Source of the DNA: Anthopleura xanthogrammica
Taxonomy: Eukaryota > Cnidaria > Anthozoa > Actiniaria > Actiniidae
Direction of reading: 5' to 3'
Assembly (NCBI GenBank): GCA_964019055.1
Contig: OZ025209.1
Span: 14,421,867 to 14,485,866 of the forward strand
Length of the DNA: 64,000 nt
This document shows positions 24,401-35,381 of this stretch, piece by piece. The position numbers and the translations under genes were made by a program. The notes below the pieces were generated by a model that was not told the DNA's origin, searched no databases, and saw only the letters and a program-made list of their open reading frames with translations. The first letter of the stretch is position 1. Each line of letters begins with the position of its first letter.

Positions 24401-27285
24401 GTATCATTTCCTTGAGTATTATTTCTTTGTTTAACGGCTGCGCATGAGAAGACAAATAAATATGGATACAACTCAGACAAAGAATTTTATTCTTCATGGA
24501 ATGATACATGGTTTTGGAGTGGGACAAACATTGCACCTAAGCTAAAAGGATCTATAAGCAGTTGTTCTAATTTATTCTAACTTTCTTGTTTTAGTCGATG
24601 GAGGTTTTTCAAGCTGGTCAGCGTGGAGTGCATGCCCGAAAAATTGCAAAGTTTCTGGTGTAGCGCACCGAAAGCGTAGATGTGATAACCCCAAGCCCCA
24701 GAATGGTGGACGTTATTGTTTTGGACCAAAGATCGATACCAAAGCCTGTTCGAATACTTGCCCGGGTAAGTGGATTACTGATGCTTTGTATGCTTCTAAT
24801 ATATAGTCCCCTTCACAGTTTCCTGCGCCATCTCGAAAGGTAGCAGTGTCTTTGCATCGAAACGAGACATGAGTTGACCTTGCAATGATACAGACCTCTT
24901 TTTAAATGGTGTTAAAACACCTTCGACATACCAAAATAGTTCTCTTATTTTGATGAGCGGGTATCCTCAGGTCCAATTAAAGAAAAAAGGCAATACTCAA
25001 TGAAAGAAAGTTGAAAACCATTCCTTCCAAATTAAAGCCTTCACCTGATGTTTTGTTTTTGTTGAAGTTGATGGTGCATTTACTGAATGGACATCTTGGT
25101 CAAAGTGCAGCCAAGAATGTGGTCGTACTTCGATTAAGTCACGTGAGAGATACTGTACCAAGCCATCTCCTGCCAATGGCGGGAAGAAATGCAAGGGAAG
25201 CAAATTCCAGGTTAAAATCTGCAGGAGTGACGGCTGCCCAGGTACAAGCAATGTTATTATATATCCTAGTCAAACTCGTTTTCTTATTGGTCGAGAGTAC
25301 ATCACGTGGAGGGAAATAAATCTCAATAACTCCCGCGCGGGTAATAAATGCACGTGATCAAAGCGTGAGAGGTGTGCTAATTGTTGATTCTTTAGAAAAA
25401 CTGTTCTGAAATTGTATTAATGATTATTTTTTTAATTAGGATGGCTATAAGTTTTGTCGAAACATGCCCTATGATAATTATCTGAAAATCTATTTTAGCT
25501 CAGCACGCAGCCTAAATATTTTTATCATGGGATTCTTGATTCAGTTCAGGTTGCGCGTGCAGATAAAAATAGCTTGCGAGTGGAGCTAAAAATAGATTTT
25601 CAAATCATTTTCATTTTGGGGATAGATGTGCTCTCTTACTTCATACTCTCTTGTAAATACTCATTTGCGTCTAAAAAAGATCAATTAATTATTTTTTTCT
25701 GCTAACAGTTAATGGGAATTACACGGCTTGGAATGATTGGACAGCATGTCCAAGGTGTGGTTTTGGTGTTCAAACAAGAGAGCGAACCTGTACCAATCCT
25801 TCACCGGTTAACGGAGGAAAAGACTGCATTGGGCCTGCAAAGGAGACGTTAGCGTGTCCATTCAAAAGGTGTAGAGGTAATCAAAAGACTTTACTTGTTT
25901 TCGTTCAATAGAAGGTGTCGTGCGCTGAATAGAGATCTGTTTTACAGCAAATATGGAAAAAAATTCGGGATCGTGCAACAAGCTGTTTATACCCATTTAT
26001 ACACCCAGATGTATGAAATAATAGACGCAAGTTAAATGTTAGGGGTATCTGGAGCAAATATTGGGAGATGGTCAGTACTGGATAAGAATCCCACCCAAGA
26101 AGGAAGGGGGAATACGCCTTTTTGTTGCTTTATCTTACCATAGCAAAGCACGGGACACCGATACGTCCTAGGTTTGATGGTTGGAAGAAAAACGCACTAC
26201 CAACTCTTGTTTTTCTTCTCGTACTTTGATGACTTAAAACAAGATGGCATATTGAACGGTTACGATAAAATAGTGAAGTCATCCGATGAACCAATCATAT
26301 TACATGAAATTGCTTTTCGTGCACTGAATAAAAATAGTTGAATGCAACATCCTCACGGTTTTGCTGTACGTTCCTTTACAATCATTCTTCTATAGATACC
26401 GGTTTTGACCAATGGTCATCGTACGGTCACTGCTCAAAGTCTTGTGGTGGTGGAGCACAAATGAGACGAAGAACATGTGAAGATGAATCCAAGGGATGTG
26501 ATGGGAAGTTCGTCCAGTTGAAACCGTGTAATCAGCGTAGCTGTGTCCTAGGTATGTTGTACCTTTTTTGTTTTTCACGTGCAACGGTTCATTTTACGAT
26601 AAGTTACGATATAACACGCGCTCTGGTTAAAATGATGGATGAAGCGCAATGTCAGATGCGATAATGGAAAACAAGATAATGTCCTTCAATCATTATAGAA
26701 ATGCTTTTGAAAGACGGCTTTAAGTAACTTGAAATCAATGGCCAGTTTTGGCTAGAGCGAGTGTGCGCAATCTCGAAAGGTAGCTTGGCCTTGGCATAGT
26801 ATCGAAGCGAGACGAACGGTGACCTTGCGTTGATAGAGACTTTTTTTAACACCTTGGACAAATATTCACATATCTCTATCATTACAAGGTTACCTCATGT
26901 CTCGCTTCGATGCAAAGGCACGGCTACCTTTCAAGATGGCGCAGGGAACTGTGAAGGGGACTATTATAGCCAGCCAATCAGAGCGCCGATGACTATGTTA
27001 AGCTATGTATTTAATTCGTTCTGTGTCTGTGTTATCCAGGCAATGATCATCTCATTGATGCCAATCCTGAAAGCCTGTGTGGATTTAACCCGTGCAAACT
27101 AACTAGTTGCCTTGGTTACCCACAAGCAAAGTGTCTGACGTCATCGGGTTGTTGGCCAGTATTTTTTGATAAGCGAGGAACCATCTTGGAATCTTGTAAA
27201 GGTAACACAGATACAGACAGACAAACAGAAAGCCAGAAAGACAGACACGCATACACAGATACAGACAGACAGACAGCTCAGATAT

Positions 27286-27324
<39 letters not shown>

Positions 27325-27337
27325 CAGACAGACAGAC

Positions 27338-27436
<99 letters not shown>

Positions 27437-29029
27437 TTATAAACTGAGCAGGAAAAAAAAAAAACAGATTTTGTCAATTATGAATGTACAATTGTGCTTG
27501 TCCGGCAGGTGATAAAACAGTCTTCAGTTCGTCGCCTGAGATGATATGTCACAGCGATCCTTGTAAAGTGTCAGGGTGCTACACAGATGAAGCAGCAAGC
27601 TGTCATGTCTCTATACGATGCAAGCCAGTCTTCTTGGACTCTGGTGGTAACAAACTGGATTGTAGAGGTAAAACTCAGTACTACCTTAAACAACTTGGAT
27701 CGATGTCCTGGGAATAGACTTCTTTAGCTTGGGGGTAACGTTTTCCCATTTCAGACCACGTGTCATTCTCTTGAGAAAAAGATTCTTTGTTTGAGTTGTA
27801 TCCATATTTATGTGTCTTCTCATGCATAACCGTTAAACAAAGAAATGATACTCTAGAGAATGACACGTGGTCTGAAATGAAAAAAAACACATTACGCCTA
27901 AGGAAAGAGGTATATTGATGGTGGGGTGTCTTGATTGCCGCGCGACAAAAAATCAAATCATTAATTCATAGCAATTACAATGGACGTTAACAAAGCAAGA
28001 TCGATGTCCTGGGATTGCAGAACAGGATCAGATGTCTATCAGACGGAACCTTCTACCTTCCACCTACGCGCCTAACGTTTCCCATTTCAAATACAACGCT
28101 GCACCTCACCATTTTGAATTTCGTTCTTGTCTTGACAGGCTTGCTGAAGGTGCCTCCCATTACATTATGCGGTACGGACCCGTGTGAAGGCAGCTCATGT
28201 GACCATGACAAGACCGCTCGATGTGTCGCTGACTACAACTGCAATCCCGTGTTTATTTCCACTGAAAATGAAATCCTCAGCAAATGCAAAGGTCAGATAT
28301 AAGATGACCTTCAAGACTTTTTCAAAATTTATAAAGTATAGATTAAAGTCTATAATACTGTAGTTATTCCAAGAGCCATTTTGGAGGAATGTTTGATAGA
28401 TTTGTTAATTGAATTATTTTGTTTTGTCATCCAACATGGCGACTTTATTAATTTTTCGTCGCTTTTTTAATTACTTGGACCTTTAAGTAATCTCAGAAAT
28501 TTTAAACATAGAAAGAAAAGGATGAAAGAGAGAAAGAGAGAAAAAATGAATGAAAGAAAAAAAAAGAAAGAAAGGAGGGAAGGAAGGAAAAACAAAGTAA
28601 AGGAATAGAAACTTGCAAGATCTACGTTTTTTTTAAATATTTAATTGTATTCTTTTTGTAAATTAGATTCGTTAACAAAAAGAACAAGCGCAGTTCTATA
28701 TTCTTTGTTACTCTCATACATATACTGTCGTCCTTAAAGATATTATTATATTTACAGTAAGCAGATACCGTGACAACGACTACATCATCAACAGCAAAGC
28801 AGGAAAGAAGTCCCTCGAAGCAAACCAAGATATGGAAAATACGAAGACACAACTGCAGGCCTTCCTGAATAAGGGCAACAATGGTAACGAGAGGGTTGAA
28901 ACGATAGCAGAATACAACAGTCTGCAGAACCCCGCGCTTACCGATAACCAGCAGGACGACTTGCAATATAAACTTCAAAGTCTTAAAAAGCGAAACCGAT
29001 TTTATAAACCAAGAAAAACATCATCGTAA
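15475..29029 (+). CDS. large secreted acidic protein with 11 TSP1 and 3 C6 modules
   Basis: Model of 17 coding exons: 15475-15553, 16125-17387, 17557-17730, 17819-20767, 21876-22124, 22278-22433, 22878-23051, 23467-23640, 23948-24124, 24595-24765, 25068-25241, 25709-25876, 26396-26551, 27040-27201, 27509-27667, 28139-28291 and 28758-29029. Every intron is GT-AG and phase 1, and the sum is 6,810 bases or 2,269 residues. Residues 1-20 or so form a signal peptide (M-E-L-R-L-L-L-C-L-L-L-V-W-L); the start context AAAAATGG is good. Residues 27-447 are acidic and disordered, 448-505 are TSP1-1, and 506-1442 are a second disordered part with a 14-residue tandem repeat. Ten more TSP1 modules follow to 2021, then three six-cysteine modules (2022-2179) and a Lys/Arg-rich tail. 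No transmembrane segment is seen, so it should be secreted. TSP1 arrays bind glycosaminoglycans and matrix partners; a role in matrix, mucus, cuticle or skeleton is inference. Exon edges could shift by a few bases, and micro-exons could be missed. Confidence 0.85.
15575..15744. mobile_element. foldback element in intron 1 (CATCACGTGATGGCAGCC family)
   Basis: The terminal arms ATAGAGGCTTTGCTTCATCA and TGATGGTGCAACGCCTCTAT pair, followed inward by CACGTGATGGCAGCC and GACAGGAGGCAG against their complements. The inner loop is about 60 bases. It abuts the family D foldback at 15746. Confidence 0.85.
15746..15921. mobile_element. foldback MITE family D, copy 2
   Basis: Ends ATAAGCCATTTCACAGTTTA and TAAACTGTGAATTGGCTTAT. 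It shares TTTTATCCCGAATTTCTC and GCGCATGCGATTTTATC arms with the copy at 12118-12296, at very high identity, which suggests recent activity. It sits in intron 1 of the large TSP1 gene. Confidence 0.88.
16125..17387 (+). other. exon 2 of the large gene: acidic disordered region
   Basis: Encodes residues 27-447. The stretch is rich in Asp, Glu, Ser, Asn and Lys, with no cysteine framework. Features visible are a dibasic site (I-D-K-R-S) near its start, a helix-prone stretch around L-E-E-N-L-R-L-P, Ser-Gly dipeptides in acidic surroundings (G-S-G-E-V, E-G-S-G-D-D-D-V) that resemble glycosaminoglycan attachment sites, basic clusters (K-K-K-H-K-N-K and E-R-S-K-R-S-K) and a poly-Asp run N-D-D-D-D-D-D-Y. 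The composition fits an extended, possibly calcium-binding extracellular segment; that is inference. Confidence 0.75.
17557..17730 (+). other. TSP1 module 1 (single exon)
   Basis: A phase 1-1 exon of 174 bases. It starts V-N-G-G-F, has the W-T-D-W tryptophan ladder (a C-mannosylation motif), the O-fucosylation-type motif C-S-E-T-C-G, the R-M-R-M-R arginine strand and the C-T-N-P...N-G-G-K-D-C block typical of the family. It is separated from the other ten TSP1 modules by the large disordered exon 4. Confidence 0.9.
17819..20767 (+). other. exon 4 of the large gene: 2.9-kb disordered exon ending in TSP1 module 2
   Basis: Encodes residues 506-1488. Its order is an acidic Ser/Gln/Glu-rich part with loose S-Q-D-M-E-S repeats (18190-18490), a 14-residue tandem repeat, then a long Asn/Thr/Lys/Asp-rich region with many N-x-S/T sequons. 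Three short leucine-rich helical-looking islands stand out, at about 19432-19480, 20005-20067 and 20485-20545. The last 46 or so codons form TSP1 module 2 (S-W-T-A-W-T, C-S-K-S-C-G, ending in N-C-P). No stop interrupts 983 codons, which in this AT-rich DNA is strong evidence of coding. Confidence 0.88.
18592..19176 (+). repeat. coding tandem repeat, 14 copies of 42 bp
   Basis: Fourteen direct repeats of 42 bases encode a 14-residue unit with consensus N-V-K-Q-P-E-E-S-Q-P-S-Q-D-T and variants (E-A, G-T or D-I at the end; A or K in first place). The copies match closely at the DNA level, so the array probably changes length by slippage or unequal exchange. The unit is charged and proline-containing and should be unfolded. 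The other open frames here are shadows of this repeat. Confidence 0.93.
22533..22790 (-). mobile_element. degenerate tRNA-derived SINE in an intron
   Basis: On the minus strand a tRNA-like head (GGTGGTAGCGCACTACC) is followed at a distance by a B-box-like GGGTTCGATCC and a TCCTCTGGTTTTAC end, resembling the SINE core seen elsewhere in the window. It lies in the intron between TSP1 modules 4 and 5. Confidence 0.5.
23073..23250. mobile_element. GC-rich-core inverted-repeat element
   Basis: Terminal arms ATAGAGCAGATTTCGTATGA and CGAAAACTGCTCTAT flank a core rich in CGGCACGG and GGCGCGG words, very unlike the surrounding AT-rich intron. It is a MITE-type element between TSP1 modules 5 and 6. Confidence 0.65.
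23722..23838. mobile_element. MITE family C, partial copy
   Basis: Contains TTTTGTCCTCCAAATTGAGC, TGCATTCCGACGTGCTGCAA and GGGGCC, the right half of the element that is complete at 49051-49189. It is followed by a segment (23838-23895) also found near 33895-33960. Confidence 0.65.
24185..24543. mobile_element. MITE family B, two inverted copies
   Basis: Contains TTTTCCCATTTCAGACCACG, TTGAGTTGTATCCATATTCA and AACCGTTAAACAAAGAAATG, and then the same words in reverse order and complement up to about 24540 (ending CACCTAAGC). Related single copies are at 27725-27902 and 54608-54776. It lies in the intron between TSP1 modules 7 and 8. Confidence 0.75.
24801..24930. mobile_element. MITE family A, half copy
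   Basis: Begins ATAGTCCCCTTCACAG and continues CCATCTCGAAAGGTAGCAG, CATCGAAACGAGACATG, GACCTTGCAATGATA. Only the left half of the palindromic element is present. Confidence 0.65.
25485..25603. repeat. inverted repeat in intron
   Basis: GAAAATCTATTTTAGCTC pairs with GAGCTAAAAATAGATTTTC across a spacer of about 80 bases that itself has a GCACGCAG/GCGCGTGC pair. No coding content. Confidence 0.55.
26763..26966. mobile_element. MITE family A, near-complete copy
   Basis: A palindromic element with arms carrying TCTCGAAAGGTAGC and TCGAAGCGAGAC on the left, and GTCTCGCTTCGATGCAAAGG and GATGGCGCAGGGAACTGTGA on the right, ending GGGGACTAT. It lies in the intron before the first C6 exon. Confidence 0.75.
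27206..27436. repeat. (ACAG)n microsatellite in intron
   Basis: About 55 tetranucleotide units, mostly GACA, begin a few bases after the donor at 27202. The Asp-Arg-Gln-Thr frames on plus and Cys-Leu-Ser-Val frames on minus are artefacts of the repeat. Confidence 0.95.
27725..27902. mobile_element. MITE family B, single copy
   Basis: The left end TTGGGGGTAACGTTTTCCCA pairs with the right end AACACATTACGCCTAAG. The arms TTTCAGACCACGTGTCATTC and GAATGACACGTGGTCTGAAA are perfect complements. It is about 175 bp long and lies between C6 exons 2 and 3. Confidence 0.85.
28758..29029 (+). other. last exon of the large gene: charged tail
   Basis: Encodes residues 2180-2269 with no cysteine. It begins with an acidic/polar, Gln- and Asn-rich helical-looking part (E-N-T-K-T-Q-L-Q-A-F-L), and ends in a basic cluster, L-K-K-R-N-R-F-Y-K-P-R-K, then T-S-S and the stop. 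The TAA at 29027-29029 is followed by non-coding AT-rich DNA. Confidence 0.8.
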
Positions 29030-29250
29030 TCATAAGAACAAGCTAACCAAACTTAACAAATTATAGACAAGTGATGTACAGTAGTTAACGTTTTCGTGAA
29101 AACTGCGGATGAACTTCTGGTTTTTATTTTAGGCGGGAAAACGCGCGCTCCCGTTTTTTTTCAAGGTTTGACGACGAAGTGCATTATTGTTTTACTGTTA
29201 ATCACTGGCTAGTGCCATGGATGGGCTCCCTGTGGGTAGACAGATAATTG

Positions 29251-29256
29251 AATAAA
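29251..29256 (+). promoter_or_regulatory. polyadenylation signal AATAAA of the large TSP1 gene
   Basis: AATAAA lies 222 bases after the stop codon, a normal distance for an animal 3' UTR. Confidence 0.55.
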
Positions 29257-29956
29257 CTAAATGACACAGGGAGCCCAGTATACATGAAACAGTAATCTCT
29301 CAGTAAGTTTTTCGGCAACATAAGGATTTAACCCGACTTAGATCATTGATAGTTACGTCTGTCACGTGATCGTTATGTATGTAAGAAACCAAACGTTGAC
29401 CAAACGAGGTCAAAAATAGACAAACTACAAAAATGTACGAAGCATGTCGAAGCATGTGCATTCGAATTTCGAGAAGATATAATATGATATTTTTCTGTAA
29501 TTTTAATTGATTTTATGACAAAAGGCCATATAGTCCTTTCTTCTCCCGGCTAAGGGCCAAGGTCAAAAGAATAGTCCAAAATAGGAACCCGAATTTATTG
29601 GGTATCTGTAAGTACAACAGGAAATAAATTTTAAAAATTTTAAATAAATCATAAAATTCATGATGGTACTGAAGGCAAATTTCATTAACTATATATATCA
29701 ATGCTCCGTGATTCATGCCCCCCTCACAGCAGTACGTGTTTCCAGTGGAATTTTAATTTAAAAAATCTTGTCCCACAAACAACCACGCGATCAATATCTG
29801 TTTTAAAGAATAGTACAATGATTATGAGAAAGCTGTCTTATTTTCACAGGACAGTAAACACTTGAAAGACCTACATTTTCTGCGATCATAGTTTTCAATT
29901 CTGAGATATTCTAGCTAATGTTTTAGCTAAAGGGACATAGCAACGGTAACTAAGGG
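29257..29956. other. intergenic between the two TSP1 genes, no gene seen
   Basis: AT-rich. The 67-codon minus frame at 29513-29716 has no supporting features. Confidence 0.4.
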
Positions 29957-30298
29957 ACATTCGTATTTGATGCAAAAAGCGCTGTTTTTGAAGATCACAG
30001 ACTCATTTTACAGGATTAGTCTCGTTTATAAGTCAGCTATTCAAAAGCACAAATAAAAGTCCGTGGGATTGGTATTATTCAACTTGCACATTCTTTACAT
30101 TACAGTTGGCTGTTGCTAATGATTTGCAAGAGTCAACTGTAATGTAAAGAATGTGCAAGTTGAATAATACCAATCTTTTGAAACTCCGCGGATTTTTAAT
30201 GGTGTTTATGAATAGCTGACTCATAAACGAGGCAAACCCTGTGCAAATGAGTCTGTGGTCTTCAAAGACAGCGATTTGCATCGAATTAACGAATATCG
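29957..30298. mobile_element. large foldback element
   Basis: Outer arms at about 29959-30052 and 30212-30296 share GCGCTGTTTTTGAAGA and TCAGCTATTCAAAAG with their complements. A perfect inner palindrome (30071-30171) has TTCAACTTGCACATTCTTTA and its complement around a 40-base loop. The 97-codon minus frame across it is not called as a gene. Confidence 0.75.
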
Positions 30299-30988
30299 CG
30301 CGGTCGCGTTGTTGTTTGTGTACAGAGTCAAGTTCGAAACGGCCATTACTGGAATAAATACGAATCATTTATTCAAAATCTTTGACCTTTAGAGGAAAAC
30401 TACATTTTAGCAGCAAAGGAACACAAACACAAGATAAGTAAACAAGTATAACGTTTATTTGATTCAAATAATCGGGGAAAACTATAAAATTCCAACCACT
30501 TTAGGTGTCCTAGTGCTTTTGTAGCAACAAGTTTTAAATATCTTTAGATATTTAGAAATATCCCACCACCTATGAACGATGACCTCGGTCTCAGATTTCG
30601 GCACTTTCTCGATATATCAACCACTGAAAATATACATAACAAAAATAATGGAATATAACACTGAAAAGTTGTATTGTTGTTCAAATATTTGGCTTATATT
30701 GTATTGAGATTTGTTCTATCGTGGTGGTATATCGAGAAAGAGCCCAGATCACAGATCTCCGTTTTAAAATAACTGCAGAATATTTAGCTGAATCGCAAGT
30801 TTTCAATAGAATTCTTTCTAGCTGACAACACATGGTTGTACTGTCTGAGTGTTTGACCAGCATTTGCTGAGAGACAATGAAATAGTGATAACGATATCGA
30901 AAATGAGATTCAAAGACTTTTAATTCTGACAGCTGATTGAATATTTGGTAAGCACATCTTTTCACCATATATGAAGTACCATCCAACT

Positions 30989-31232
30989 AAGGGACTGGTC
31001 ATAAAGTAAAGGATGGGGGTGGGGTGGGCTGGGCTGGCAAAACTAGAATTGAATTAGCATTTTTTATGCTGGCCCATTATAAAATAAGGTTGAAAAAGTG
31101 ATGACCCACCCCTAGTTTTGCAAAATTGCATAGATGTTAGATGTTCCATTTTATAGACAGCCCTCCCCTTTCAAGGAGCTCAAGATTATGTGGCCCACCC
31201 CTCCCCCCCTTTATTTTATGACCAGTCCCTTA
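30989..31232. mobile_element. MITE with GGGACTGGTCATAAA ends
   Basis: Left end AAGGGACTGGTCATAAAGTA and right end TTTATTTTATGACCAGTCCC are inverted repeats about 244 bases apart, with GGGGTGGG-type blocks on the left and CCCACCCC on the right. TTA/TAA at the edges could be a short target-site duplication. Confidence 0.75.
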
Positions 31233-32728
31233 AGGCCTCGGAACCTCATGATATTATTGACATATTAAGAATATTGTAAATGGATTAATCATGCTATCAT
31301 ATAATTGGAATTAATTGCTTGTTAAATTATAAAAATGCATACCTTACTGGCTGTTTGGTTCTGTGAGTCAACATCCTTGGGGGGAAGGAGCGGGGGAGAA
31401 AAAAATTGAACAAAGAAAAATATAATTGAAAAGAATCTGAATCTGTATTGAAAAACTATAAAAGTAAAGGCAAGGTGTCTGAGAAAGAAAGTACCATTAA
31501 ATAGTCATTATTTAGTCAAGGAAAACTGGAGACTTAAAAGGAGGAAAGGAGGGTGGAGAAATGGCAAAAGAAGGAAAGAAAATAAGAGAAAGAAAGAAAG
31601 AACGAACGAACGAACGAAGGAAGACCAAAATAAAGAAACACGACCGCGCCCTCTTCTAGGTAGAGGAGCAATAGATTTAACATATTGGCGTTAATTGTTT
31701 GGATACCAATTCCACCCTTGATTTAGACATTATATATCCCAGTAAACTACCTGCATGCCAATCGATTCAACATTTCTGTATCTGATCAAGAGAACTTTAC
31801 TAAGATAGTATTAATAGAATGCATCCACATCGATATTTTTCACAATTTCAATAATTAGCGTAGCATTAGTTGTTTTTAACTCTATTAATATTATTGATTA
31901 AAAAAAACCGCACATCAATAGTTTGATTAACCAACCGTTAAAGCGTATAAAACAAGAAAATATCCAAGGGTTTCTACCAGTTTTTTGGTTAAATAATTGA
32001 CAATAACAGCAACTCGGCTGTGACCTTGTGATGTCAACATCTTACAATGTTTTTATCCTTCGATGCCTTTCGCTTGATTTCAATTTTAAACATCGTCTAA
32101 GAAAACTATTTTTCTACTGAATTTTATTTTTTCCTTCCTTTTTGGTGGTTCTATTTGCTTGTTAAATTCCATTGTGTAGGTAATCCATTGTTGCTTATCT
32201 TCGTGGCCACCAGCAGAGCTTTACCACCATGTATAAGTGCTAGTAGGTAAGTCAACAATTTCCCAGAAACACTATCCTAACTAATGGCTTTTTACAAGCC
32301 ATTCTAAACGGTTTATATCAATCAAAATCTATTCAAAATTATGTGATAATTTAATAGAAATATTTTCTACTTCTCATTTGTCTATTTTAATTTTTCTGTC
32401 ATTGATATTTTCATGTTTCGACGGAGTTTCCTGTTCATTGTTTATTCTATTCAAACCTTTGATTCAAATATTACCAAACAAAAAACCTTAAACAATAACA
32501 AAGCTTTCTCAATTAAAACTGACGAGATTAAAGTCTGATGATAGTTTTCTAAACCTGAACACCCTGAATACATTTAATGGGGTGTCTCTGTGGCACCGGT
32601 TGCCGAGGTTGCAAGCTAATGTATTCTAATAATGGAACGTGAATCATCATCGTTGGCTTGAGTCAAATTCCTTGTGTGGACCGGGAAGACAACGCCCTGT
32701 GTATCAGAAGATAAACACAAGATCCGAG
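31233..32728. other. intergenic, upstream of the second TSP1 gene
   Basis: AT-rich with a GA-rich stretch (GAAAGAAAGAACGAACGAAC) near 31540-31620. A short segment at 32181-32250 lies between AG and GTAAGTC and could be a non-coding exon, but nothing supports it further. Confidence 0.35.
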
Positions 32729-32735
32729 TATAAAA
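32729..32735 (+). promoter_or_regulatory. TATA box of the second TSP1 gene
   Basis: TATAAAA in the context GAGTATAAAACAGAGCGG lies 60 bases before the start codon at 32789, giving a predicted transcription start near 32760 and a 5' UTR of about 30 bases. Confidence 0.6.
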
Positions 32736-32788
32736 CAGAGCGGGTTATTTATCATGATTCTTACTTTTTAATAGTGTTATGGAAAAGA

Positions 32789-35290
32789 ATGGCCAGGTTT
32801 GACATGAGTTTACGGGTCAGTTTTTTGACTGTTTTTGTGTTGGTTCTCCTGTCAAGTGGTTGGACGGGTAGCAGTGCTGAACCTAATATCACTTTCTACG
32901 CCAAAGGTAAGAAAAATGGATCTGGAATCGAAAACGTAAGCCAGATATTTTACCCTAAGGGATGTGTTAAATCAGTTATTGCATGGGAAATCGGTTAATG
33001 GATCGATTGGTGCGAAGGGTTTAGTAACTGAAGTAAAGACTGAAGGACTGAACTACACTTGCATGTTCCTGTAACGGTGCTGGTGACTTCGATACGTAAA
33101 AAAGAAATGCATGGGAATATGTTAATTAACAGTGGATTCCATAGAGTGGCTCTTGTTCCACTAGATTCCATTTGGAATTTAGAAGTCATTTTTTGCGGAT
33201 GGACGAAAAACCGGAGAACCCGGAGAAAAACCCTCGAAGCACAGGAGGGAACCGAGAAGCAACGCCGGCCTACTCACATACGACACAGAGCCCGACGGGA
33301 TTCGAACCCGCTCGAGAACAACAACAATAACTACACTTCACGTGCGGACTGAGGACCTTCTATCGGTGTGTTGTGATGTTTTTTAGCATGATTTCAAGCT
33401 GGCACCCACCATAGCACATTTTATGTCAGTATATTATCTTGATGTGTTATATATCTGTCTTATCAAATGGTAGCACGTTTAGTCATATATTATCTAAAGC
33501 ATGTAAACGCGTTTTAGCGCTAGTTGGTGTTTACAAACATTAGCATTGTTATGTCAATATTCCAACCATTTTGACAAAAGCTCTTCACAAGTTGTTTTGT
33601 ATAATCAGTCAATCGATCTCTGGTTGGCACATGAATAACAAAGGCTTATACGTCACGCCAACTAGCACTATGCATATTGCATTTTGTATTTATTGCGCTT
33701 GTTAACGCCCTCTTTCTATTGCATGCAGAACGTGGCAAAGCATTAAAGGGTATCATAAGGCAGTTGATTACAGACTATAAGAAATTAGGTAAGCATGTTA
33801 AACGCCATGTTCATTGGCTCAGATCTCGTTCATTTATCCAGGGGAATGCTAGAAGAGATTGTTAAAGTGATTTTCAAAAATTATGTGTTAATTCTTCGAT
33901 TGCACGTTACGTCACCGCGGCCTCTCGGGTGAGCGTTGGTGCCATTTAACAAAAGATTTCTCATTCAGTGTTCTTACCAGACCGCGGCATTGCGGCATTG
34001 CCGGTTTTTTTTTTTAAATGACGCAGTAGAAATAGCTTGAGGGGTCCAGAGGGTGCAAAGATTTTTCTTATGCAAAATAAATTCTTTTTGTGTTAGATTA
34101 TCGTTCAGTCCTTTTCGAAATCAAAAATGACCCTCTTTTGGATTCTCTTTGGGCCCTGTGGACCCCAATTTTAAAAATCCTGGTGAGAACACTGCTCATT
34201 AGCATCCATTGTTAACGGCACCAAAATGGCCGCCATGTTTTTGTCTTTTGACTCTCTTTGGAATGCTTGCAACCCATCAATACCTTATGGATTTAATATT
34301 TTAAATTTTATTATTTATCATTAATAATAATATTATTATTGTGTTAATTCCTTATTGTTTTAATAATCTTAAGTTTACCTATGAGACTGATACCATGATA
34401 ATGTTGCTAGGAAACTGTTGCTATGCTACCGTTGCTATGTAACGACCCATTCTCGTACCCAGACCCTTCTCAGCTTTCGTTAGACAGCTGAGAAGGGTCT
34501 GGGTTCAAGAATGAGTCCTATCACATTCTGGCAGCCATATACATATAGAATCAATAATGAAAGAAAAAAAAAAGTAAAACCATATACTTTCTACCTCGGA
34601 AAGCCGAGATTCTTTTTTTTCTGTAAGTCATCCAACATGGCTGCTGGCACATCTTCGTAAAAATCCTCTGTAGTTGTTTGCTAACGAAAGTTTTTTTATT
34701 TCCAGAGATTTGGTTTAGCTCTTTATTAGAGTATCACGTCTCATGGTTTTCCTCCATCCTATTCTCTTTTAGGATTAGCCAATGGTAAAGTTTCCAATGA
34801 ATTAGCAGCTATAGGTGGACTACAGAATCTTCCCGCTCATAACGGGCTATCACCACCTCTCCAAGGGTTTGTCTCCCCTAGCAACGATGGCAGCAAGCAA
34901 CCTGTGCCTTCTGATCAATCATTGGCATCACTAGGCCTGACACCTGTACAGAATATCACGGCTGCACAAGGAACTATGCTAAGTAAGTCTCGTGTAGTAT
35001 TTGTGGTACTATAAGGCAATGTTACACAATGTTTAGAGTAACTTCGACTTCAGACAACACGTTGCGATTTTCTGATCTGAAGTCAAAACCTCGCAACTCA
35101 AAATGACGAATAAATCTTCGTTACAAATCGACTTTTGTAACATTGCCTATAAGATCCTAAGATCATAAGATTTCTAAGATCATGAACGCGGTGGATCTCG
35201 ATTTTTGTACAGACATTTTCATCATCATCGGTCATCATCGTCGTCGTCGTCGTCGTCATCATCATCATCATCATCACCATCATCGATCAC

Positions 35291-35381
<91 letters not shown>

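Larger units (their letters stand above)
21876..26551 (+). other. array of nine single-exon TSP1 modules (modules 3-11)
   Basis: Modules at 21876-22124, 22278-22433, 22878-23051, 23467-23640, 23948-24124, 24595-24765, 25068-25241, 25709-25876 and 26396-26551, each on one phase 1-1 exon. Most begin V/I-D-G-G-F/Y or a close variant and carry two or three spaced tryptophans and six cysteines. The O-fucose-type C-x-x-S/T-C-G motif is present in modules 4, 5, 6 and 11 (C-T-A-T-C-G, C-T-P-S-C-G, C-T-K-T-C-G, C-S-K-S-C-G). It is lost in module 3 (C-S-A-K-C-G), 7 (no Gly), 8 (C-P-K-N-C-K), 9 (C-S-Q-E-C-G) and 10 (shortened). Module 3 has a 28-residue extra C-terminal linker. Module 11 lacks the third Trp, having W-S-S-Y. 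Confidence 0.9.
27040..28291 (+). other. three C6 modules (27040-27201, 27509-27667, 28139-28291)
   Basis: Three phase 1-1 exons each encode one copy of a roughly 42-residue six-cysteine unit with spacing C-x4-C-x4-C-x7-C-x5-C-x13/14-C. The constant positions are D/N-P-C at the second cysteine, A-x-C at the fourth, C-x-P-V-F after the fifth, and C-K/R-G at the last. Variable leaders of 11-15 residues precede the first cysteine. I do not recognise the family: the start looks faintly like follistatin/Kazal-type N-terminal hairpins, but the rest does not fit. They follow the TSP1 array directly and recur as a trio in the next gene. Confidence 0.8.

Noticed and set aside
27103..27512. Cys/Leu/Ser/Val and Asp/Arg/Gln/Thr frames
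   Set aside because: Artefacts of the (ACAG)n microsatellite.
32181..32250. Segment between AG and GTAAGTC upstream of the second TSP1 gene
   Set aside because: Could be a 5' UTR exon, but a good TATA box lies only 60 bases from the coding start, making an extra upstream exon unnecessary.
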